Source: Chloroflexota bacterium
Lineage (GTDB): Bacteria > Chloroflexota > Anaerolineae > B4-G1 > SLSP01
Assembly (NCBI GenBank): GCA_029555965.1
Contig: JAKQHY010000032.1
Coordinates: 1-40,755 of the forward strand
Reading direction: 5' to 3'
DNA length: 40,755 bases
The notes below the pieces were generated by a model that was not told the origin of the DNA, made no database searches, and saw only the letters and a program-made list of their open reading frames with translations. Below are positions 36,564 through 40,755 of this stretch, piece after piece. Numbering within the stretch: the stretch's first letter is position 1; every line of letters begins with the position of its first letter. The position numbers were made by a program, and so were the translations under genes.

Positions 36564-37337
36564 CTATCTATTCGTTATACCGAATAAACCCAGTGGATCG
36601 GTACGCAGAGCTTTCTCATACATCCCCACCACCGATTTGACCTTGAAAAACCGGCACTCGGCCTGTCCGATGGCTTGCTTCTTGATGAAGCCGTGCGCTT
36701 CGGCGGCCGCCTGGATTTTTAACCACGCCCGATCCGGCGTGCGCCCGTACTGGATAAAGATGTCGTCCGGGTAGTCGCGGCGGATGTCGTCCGGGATGGC
36801 GAAGCAGCGCGTGACTTCGTCGGGCAGGCCCACCCTTTCGGCGTGGTGCATACTGGAACAGCGCTCGATGTTCACCCCCAGGAGCAGCGCCCAGGCGTCG
36901 GCCTCCACCAGCGCGCCGAATCCCGCGCTGAGGCGCTCCGCATCCCGGCCCCACGCGCACACCCGATGAAATCCTGGGCCGACAATGGCGCCGGGCCGGC
37001 GGCGGAGTTCGTCCGCGATAACGCCCATGCCGGTCGGCCCGTCGTAGTCCAGCCCATAGAGTTGCGCCTTCGCCAGAATTCCCCTGGCCTTTTCCTCGGC
37101 AGTGAGCGGCAGCGGCTTGCTGATGGGAAACGCCGGCATCGCCAGCGTGCCTGCTTCACCGACGACGGCCATCAGCGCGTCCACCACCGTCGCCGCGCCG
37201 CCCTCGACCTGGCCCAGGCTGCTCAATGAGCTGTGGACTTCCACCGCCGCGCCGCGCGTCAGACCGAGGTCGCGCAGCCCGGCTTCGAGGGCCGCTTGGG
37301 TCAGCCCGGTCTCGGTTGAAGGCGCAATTCTATCCAA
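36564..37337 (-). CDS. AAC(3)-family (aminoglycoside 3-N-acetyltransferase-like) protein
   Basis: 257 residues. The antibiotic N-acetyltransferase fold is indicated by LGLTRGAAVEVHSSLSSLG (the family's start with its HSS/S-L-G segment), GGAATVVDALMAVVGEAGTL, MPAF, then GVIADELRRRPGAIVGPGFH and VNIERCSSMHHAERVG. Members use acetyl-CoA; some inactivate aminoglycosides, many have other or unknown substrates, so resistance should not be assumed. TTG 37337 is chosen as the start because GGAGG lies 6 nt upstream and the family alignment begins soon after; it overlaps the stop of the 77-residue gene by 8 nt. The longer frame would lie across that gene. Y RNA C begins right after the stop. Confidence 0.8.
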   Translation of the reverse strand: MDRIAPSTETGLTQAALEAGLRDLGLTRGAAVEVHSSLSSLGQVEGGAATVVDALMAVVGEAGTLAMPAFPISKPLPLTAEEKARGILAKAQLYGLDYDGPTGMGVIADELRRRPGAIVGPGFHRVCAWGRDAERLSAGFGALVEADAWALLLGVNIERCSSMHHAERVGLPDEVTRCFAIPDDIRRDYPDDIFIQYGRTPDRAWLKIQAAAEAHGFIKKQAIGQAECRFFKVKSVVGMYEKALRTDPLGLFGITNR

Positions 37338-37563
37338 AGATCGCCTCCGGGCGGACGGTGACGTTACCGTTGGGGTGCTGTTCCACCACGTAGACGGCGA
37401 ACTTCTGCAACGGCACGTCGAAGTGATTCGCCAACGCGGTGCGCACGGCTTCAGGATCGAACGGCTCACGCAGGTTCAGGACGGCCAGCGCCAGCGTCCA
37501 GCTCTGGCCCTCAAAGCGCACATGAACGGCGCGTTCTTCGTAAGGCAGAATCGTATTTTCCAT
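37330..37563 (-). CDS. 77-residue protein of unknown function, possible beta-grasp fold
   Basis: 77 residues ending in PEAIFG. It starts with MENTILPYEERAVHVRFEG, then a strand and turn (SWTLALAVLNLREPFDPEAV), a helix (RTALANHFDVPL) and two strands (KFAVYVVEQHPNGNVTVRPE). This strand-helix-strand order and small size would suit a beta-grasp (ubiquitin-like) protein and the locus does encode E1-like and JAB proteins, but there is no terminal GG and I cannot assign the family. GAGGAGG is 8 nt before ATG 37563. The stop overlaps the AAC(3)-type start, so the two are coupled. Confidence 0.72.
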   Translation of the reverse strand: MENTILPYEERAVHVRFEGQSWTLALAVLNLREPFDPEAVRTALANHFDVPLQKFAVYVVEQHPNGNVTVRPEAIFG

Positions 37564-37660
37564 GTCAGGTTCCTCCTCAGAGAATAACAGGATTTACGGA
37601 ATGTTAGGATCAAAAGATTCGACCATCCCCTATCTGAAAATCACCCAATATCCAAATCAA

Positions 37661-37698
37661 CAAAAAGGGCGTGAAGCCCGGTGTTGGCCTTCACGCCC
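37661..37698 (-). terminator. Strong Rho-independent terminator between Y RNA D and the 77-residue gene
   Basis: On the minus strand GGGCGTGAAG and CTTCACGCCC form a perfect 10-bp stem with a 12-nt loop, followed by TTTTTG. It ends transcription coming from RNAs E/D and the 41-codon ORF, about 100 nt upstream of the 77-residue gene. Confidence 0.88.
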
Positions 37699-37724
37699 TG
37701 AAAAGGATACGGTTACAATCCGCC

Positions 37725-37850
37725 TTATGCGGATCCTCCAGGGGAATGAAGGCCATCACGCCCCATGCTGAAAGGCAGCGCAACGCGCGATCCCTTCTGG
37801 GACGGGTGAGTTTGAGTATAGGTTTTGATGGTATTGAGTGATGCTTTCAT
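37725..37850 (-). CDS. Candidate 41-residue leader ORF
   Basis: Minus-strand ORF starting MKASLNTIKTYTQTHPSQKG and ending with GLHSPGGSA. GAGG lies 4 nt before the ATG. The peptide is basic and Thr/Ser-rich with no membrane segment. The stop codon lies in the loop of a 6-bp hairpin (ATCCGC with GCGGAT, 37719-37735), and the strong terminator at 37661-37698 follows. It lies between Y RNA D and the acetyltransferase operon, the layout of an attenuation leader. It could also be a chance ORF. Confidence 0.45.
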   Translation of the reverse strand: MKASLNTIKTYTQTHPSQKGSRVALPFSMGRDGLHSPGGSA

Positions 37851-37865
37851 AAGTCCTCTTGAGTG

Positions 37866-37954
37866 CGGCTCGCACAAGTTTGAGAAGCAAGCTAAGCTCT
37901 CGCTTTGCGGTTTAGCAGACCGTTTGTATGCTTCCCGGCTCAGGGTGCGGGCCG
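37866..37954 (-). ncRNA. Y RNA-like RNA D, without a tRNA module
   Basis: About 89 nt, the smallest of the five. Closing helix CGGCCCGCAC with GTGCGAGCCG, a second helix GAAGCA with TGCTTC, and the invariant TACAAAC (5' side) and AAACTTGT (3' side). The terminal part can pair GCTAA with TTAGC and has no T-arm sequence. It lies 18 nt after RNA E and shares its promoter by position. A T-run next to the helix on the plus strand is upstream of the RNA and so not its terminator. Confidence 0.72.
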
Positions 37955-37971
37955 TTTTTTTTTGCTAAGGC

Positions 37972-38072
37972 AGCTTGTACAAGTTTCCAAAACAGCTTTG
38001 GGATTCGAACCCATTCTCGCCTTGCGGCGATTACCATCCAGTTTGTATGTTTTGGGTGTTAGGGTACAAGCT
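37972..38072 (-). ncRNA. Y RNA-like RNA E, GNRA hairpin plus canonical T arm
   Basis: About 101 nt. Closing helix AGCTTGTAC with GTACAAGCT (9 bp, perfect), inner helix CCAAAACA with TGTTTTGG (8 bp, perfect), and TACAAAC (5' side) and AAACTTGT (3' side). The insert holds TCGCC-GCAA-GGCGA, a GNRA-capped hairpin, then a canonical T arm TGGG-TTCGAAT-CCCA. There is no D arm or acceptor, so only the T-side of a tRNA is mimicked. A near-consensus promoter lies immediately upstream and the helix begins a few bases after the predicted start. Confidence 0.82.
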
Positions 38073-38082
38073 AACACTCTAA

Positions 38083-38110
38083 ACTATAGCCATTTTTCAA
38101 AATTTGTCAA
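38083..38110 (-). promoter_or_regulatory. Near-consensus promoter for Y RNA E (and D)
   Basis: On the minus strand TTGACA (38105-38110) and TATAGT (38083-38088) with a 16-nt spacer. Predicted start near 38076, a few bases before the closing helix of RNA E at 38072. This independently supports the strand of the RNA. Confidence 0.82.
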
Positions 38111-38205
38111 TAACGAAAAATTCCTTTCTTTACCGGCTTCTAGCTCGCCATTGTATCAATGGGTGAACACGCCGGGCAGAAATTACCTGCGCAAGTCCTG
38201 TTTTG

Positions 38206-38214
38206 TGATATGAT
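38206..38214 (+). promoter_or_regulatory. Possible extended -10 for the DegV gene
   Basis: TGATATGAT (TGnTATGAT) lies about 40 nt before the DegV start; no clear -35. Confidence 0.35.
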
Positions 38215-38252
38215 GATACTTGTTTCTACGGCAAAGGGGAAGGGAGACTGAA

Positions 38253-39113
38253 ATGGCATCGCACAAAATCGCTTTGGTGACGGATAGCACTTGTGACTTA
38301 CCGGAGGCGCTGCGGGAGCAGCACGCGCTGCACGTGGTGCCGCTCTCGATTATTTGGGGCGGAGAACAATTGCGCGAGGGGGTTGACATCCAGGCCGAGG
38401 AGTTTTACCGGCGACTGGTCGCCGATCCCATGTACCCCACCACGTCGCAGCCTACACCGCAGGATTTTCTGACGGCCTATACGCAGGCGCAGGCAGAGGG
38501 CGCAGAGGAGATCGTGGTCATCACCATCAGCAGCGCGATGAGCGGCACGCTGGAGTCAGCGCGGTTGGCCGCCTCGATGACCGACGTCCCCGTGCATCTG
38601 GTGGATTCAAAGACGAATTCGATGGGGCTGGGCTGGCAGGTTCTCGCGGCGGCGCGCGCGCGGGAAGCCGGCGGCGACGTTGCCGCGATGATTGCGGCGG
38701 CGGAGGCGGCGCGGTCGCGGATGGTGTATCTCATCGTGCTGGACACGCTGACCTACTTGCACAAGGGCGGGCGCATCGGCGGCGCGAGCCGGTTCATCGG
38801 GACGCTGCTCAACCTCAAGCCCCAAATCTACGTCAATCACCAGACGGGAGAAGTGGAGGCCGGGCGGCGCACTCGCACCCGTCAGAAGGCGTTGGAGACG
38901 GTGTACCAGGACTTCTTCGCGCAGTTGGATACCTCCAAGCCGCTACGGATCGCGGTACTGCACAACGCGGCTCTACCGGAGGCGGAGCAGATTGCGGAGC
39001 GCATCCAACAGGAGTTTTCTCCGAAGGAACTGATCATCCACATCGTCTCACCGGTGCTGGGTGTGCATACCGGCCCGCGCGCGATTGCGCTGTGTGGGTA
39101 TACCGAGGGATAG
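38253..39113 (+). CDS. DegV-family fatty-acid-binding protein
   Basis: 286 residues, typical length. DegV/FakB-like proteins bind a single fatty acid and present it to a fatty acid kinase. The N-terminal motif is ALVTDSTCDLP, followed by TSQPTPQDFLTAY and ITISSAMSGT, which form the lipid head-group pocket; the C-terminal domain ends with SPVLGVHTGPRAIAL. No kinase partner is seen here. ATG 38253 is chosen because GGGAG lies 6 nt before it and family alignment starts there; the longer frame adds 11 charged residues without a ribosome site. Transcription diverges from the Y RNA cluster. Confidence 0.92.
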   Translation: MASHKIALVTDSTCDLPEALREQHALHVVPLSIIWGGEQLREGVDIQAEEFYRRLVADPMYPTTSQPTPQDFLTAYTQAQAEGAEEIVVITISSAMSGTLESARLAASMTDVPVHLVDSKTNSMGLGWQVLAAARAREAGGDVAAMIAAAEAARSRMVYLIVLDTLTYLHKGGRIGGASRFIGTLLNLKPQIYVNHQTGEVEAGRRTRTRQKALETVYQDFFAQLDTSKPLRIAVLHNAALPEAEQIAERIQQEFSPKELIIHIVSPVLGVHTGPRAIALCGYTEG

Positions 39114-39136
39114 CGTCCGCCGGCTAAGGAGAGTTT

Positions 39137-39198
39137 CACGCAAAGGCGCAAAACCGCAAAGTAGAAATAAAAACTCTGCGACTTTGCGCCTTTGCGTG
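39137..39198. repeat. Perfect 16-bp inverted repeat between convergent genes
   Basis: CACGCAAAGGCGCAAA and TTTGCGCCTTTGCGTG are separated by 30 nt. The element fills the gap between the stops of the DegV gene and the histidine kinase gene and could end transcription from both sides, although there is no long T-run. Confidence 0.88.
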
Positions 39199-39200
39199 AG

Positions 39201-40658
39201 CTAGGGTTTGCCAAGAGGTGTGGGGGTCAGCGGCAGCGCCACTGTAAATGTGCTGCCCTGCCCCTCGCGGCTTGCGGCCCACACGCGCCCGCCGTGGACG
39301 GCGACGAGGCTGCGGACGATCGCCAGCCCCAGACCGCTGCCGCCGTTGTCCTGCGCGCGGGAGGGGTCGGCGCGATAAAAACGCTCGAAAACGTAGGGCA
39401 GATCGGCGGCAGGGATGCCGGCGCCGGTGTCGCTCACGCTCAGCCAGACTTCCTGGCCTTGCCGGGTCGCGCTGACGGTGATGACGCCGCCGGCCGGGGT
39501 GTAGTGCAGGGCGTTGGTCAACAGGTTCAGCAGAACTTGCGCCAGCCGCTGCGGGTCGCCCTGAATGGGCAGCGCGACGTCCGGCAGGGCCACGGTGAGG
39601 GTGATGTCACGCTCGCGGGCGGCGGTCTGTACGCGCCCCGCCACGTCGCGGGCCAGTTCGCCTGCGTCCAACGGCTGTAGCTCCACCCGTAGCTCCCCCG
39701 CGTCGGCCAGGGAGAGCGTGCGCAGGTCTTCCACCAAGCGTTTGAGATGCACTACCTCGATTTGCAGCCCGGCGATCACGGACGGCGTCGGCTCCACCAA
39801 CCCATCTTCGAGGCTTTCCAGGTCAATTTGCAGGACGCTGAGGGGCGTGCGCAGTTCGTGGGCAATATCGGCCATCGCCCGATGGCGGAGGGATTGCTGC
39901 TCCTCAAGGCGGGCGGCCATCGTGTTGAAGGCGGTCGCCATCTCCACTAGCTCTTCGGCGCCGGCGGGGGGGATGCGCTGTGTGAGGTCGCCGGCGGCGA
40001 TGCGGTGGGCAGCGGCGGCCAGCGCGCGCACGGGCGCGGTGAGGCGGCGCGCTTCGAAATGGCCGATGACGAGCACGGCCAGGCCGGCCAGCGTCGCGGT
40101 CAGCAATACGAGCCGGTTGACTTGTTGCAGGAAGTCGTGCTGGCCGGAGTTTAAGTCGCCGAGCGCGGAGGCGACGATCAGCGCGCCAACCTGCTGTCCG
40201 TTGACGGTGAGGGGCACACTTTTACTCAGGACGGCGGGCGTCAGGGAGAAGGCTGCCTCCGGGTCGCTGTCCGCCACGATTTGGCCGTTGGCGTCGAGGA
40301 TGAGGATGCGCTCGACAGTGCCGGTCATCATAGCGCCGTTCATCATTCCGTGCATTCCCCTGGAAGGGCCATTGCCGCCCGCTCCCTGCATCATTCCCCC
40401 ACGCCCGGCTTCCCCATTGCCGGAAGCCGTTGCCTCTGTGGGATTGTAGTCGGCCAACAACGCTTCCACGCCCTCCCAACTGCCCGTTTGGGCATAGTAG
40501 GCCGCAAACGTCGGGGCGAGGCGCTGCGCGTAGGCGCGGCCCCCGGCGGATACCATCGTGGTGAAGCGCTCCGCTGTGATGCGGTTGGTGAGCAGCACAA
40601 TCACCCCGGCTGTGACCACGATGACGGCCAGGAAGCTCAAGGTGAGGCGGGTGCGCAA
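39201..40658 (-). CDS. Membrane sensor histidine kinase with Met-rich sensor segment
   Basis: 485 residues, BaeS/CpxA-like layout. Membrane helix 1 (about 5-25), an extracytoplasmic sensor to about 175, helix 2 (about 180-200), HAMP, HisKA with the phosphoacceptor in AHELRTPLSV (His near 268), and HATPase with LLNLLTNALHYTP, SDTGAGIP and GSGLGLAIVRS. The sensor contains a Gly/Met-rich stretch (GGMMQGAGG, then RGMHGMMNGAMMTG) that could bind Cu(I) or Ag(I); that is inference. The start is TTG 40658, with no Shine-Dalgarno sequence, next to a GAGTTAG-type repeat array. A response regulator would be expected upstream, outside the window. Confidence 0.9.
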   Translation of the reverse strand: MRTRLTLSFLAVIVVTAGVIVLLTNRITAERFTTMVSAGGRAYAQRLAPTFAAYYAQTGSWEGVEALLADYNPTEATASGNGEAGRGGMMQGAGGNGPSRGMHGMMNGAMMTGTVERILILDANGQIVADSDPEAAFSLTPAVLSKSVPLTVNGQQVGALIVASALGDLNSGQHDFLQQVNRLVLLTATLAGLAVLVIGHFEARRLTAPVRALAAAAHRIAAGDLTQRIPPAGAEELVEMATAFNTMAARLEEQQSLRHRAMADIAHELRTPLSVLQIDLESLEDGLVEPTPSVIAGLQIEVVHLKRLVEDLRTLSLADAGELRVELQPLDAGELARDVAGRVQTAARERDITLTVALPDVALPIQGDPQRLAQVLLNLLTNALHYTPAGGVITVSATRQGQEVWLSVSDTGAGIPAADLPYVFERFYRADPSRAQDNGGSGLGLAIVRSLVAVHGGRVWAASREGQGSTFTVALPLTPTPLGKP

Positions 40659-40663
40659 AGATA

Positions 40664-40755
40664 GGAGGTGCGAGTGGCGAGTTAGGAGTGGCGAGTTAGG
40701 AGTTAGGAGTTGCGGAGTGTCGCCGCTGATCCGCCGATCTGCCGCTCCGCTGATC
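40664..40755. repeat. GAGTTAG/GAGTGGC heptad array at the window edge
   Basis: GCGAGTTAGGAGTGGCGAGT and GAGTTAGGAGTTAGGAGTTG precede GCCGCTGATCCGCCGATC and a further CCGCTGATC. No gene start can be seen in this last stretch. Confidence 0.75.

Noticed and set aside
36564..37337. Calling the AAC(3)-family protein an aminoglycoside resistance enzyme
   Set aside because: The family includes many members with no antibiotic activity. Only the fold-level motifs are seen, so the call stays at family level.
37945..37964. Plus-strand terminator suggested by GTGCGGGCCG followed by nine T
   Set aside because: The helix is the closing stem of RNA D, whose shared motifs and sister T arms place it on the minus strand. 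The T-run is then upstream of the RNA.

Overview
The window is 40.8 kb of GC-rich, densely packed bacterial chromosome. Gene content suggests a member of the Chloroflexota, probably Anaerolineae-like: multi-GAF hybrid histidine kinases, a zinc-ribbon STAND ATPase, large fused von Willebrand A (vWA) membrane proteins, GT-C proteins with beta-sandwich tails, paired M16 peptidases, and short-period tandem-repeat hairpins between operons. That placement is inference; there is no rRNA or phylogenetic marker here.

Layout. 1-2.3 kb (minus): HPt and GNAT overlapping by ATGA, then a palindromic repeat, then a PrsW-type membrane protease and the start of another membrane protein. 2.4-3.5 kb (plus): msrA and msrB behind a near-consensus promoter. 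3.7-4.9 kb (minus): an ABBA-type aromatic prenyltransferase with an unusual N-terminal extension. 5.1-11.2 kb (plus): UDP-glucose dehydrogenase, an active/inactive pair of M16 peptidase subunits, acpS, dtd and a degenerate DprA-like protein. 11.2-12.8 kb: a lipoprotein, then an RpiR/SIS regulator with promoter, candidate operator and terminator. 12.8-18.0 kb (minus): a giant vWA membrane protein that looks like two genes joined in frame through a heptanucleotide repeat, and a small membrane protein. 18.1-24.4 kb (plus): a GT-C membrane protein, a 119-bp tandem duplication, then a STAND ATPase translationally coupled to a cNMP-binding histidine kinase. 24.4-30.1 kb (minus): a 1902-residue hybrid histidine kinase.

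30.2-38.1 kb is a colinear minus-strand block and the most interesting part. It encodes a Ro60-like protein (TROVE-like region plus vWA) and five structured RNAs. All five have a closing helix, an invariant TACAAAC on the 5' side and an invariant AAACTTGT on the 3' side. Four carry tRNA pieces, and two carry a circularly permuted tRNA body: one has a complete Gln(UUG) anticodon arm, the other an Ile(GAU)-like anticodon loop. I read them as a family of bacterial Y RNAs (YrlA type). The same block contains a JAB/JAMM peptidase, a membrane protein, an E1-like ThiF protein, an NAD-dependent epimerase, an unknown 283-residue protein, a broken four-helix-bundle gene, an AAC(3)-family acetyltransferase, a 77-residue protein, and a 41-codon ORF followed by a strong terminator. 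A DegV protein and a histidine kinase with a Met-rich sensor finish the window.

A second theme is the repeats. Almost every operon junction holds a short-period (7-9 nt) tandem array, usually folded back into an inverted repeat, and with a different core at most junctions. Some arrays supply the stop codons of neighbouring genes, some sit against start codons that lack a Shine-Dalgarno sequence, and one is translated inside the vWA fusion.
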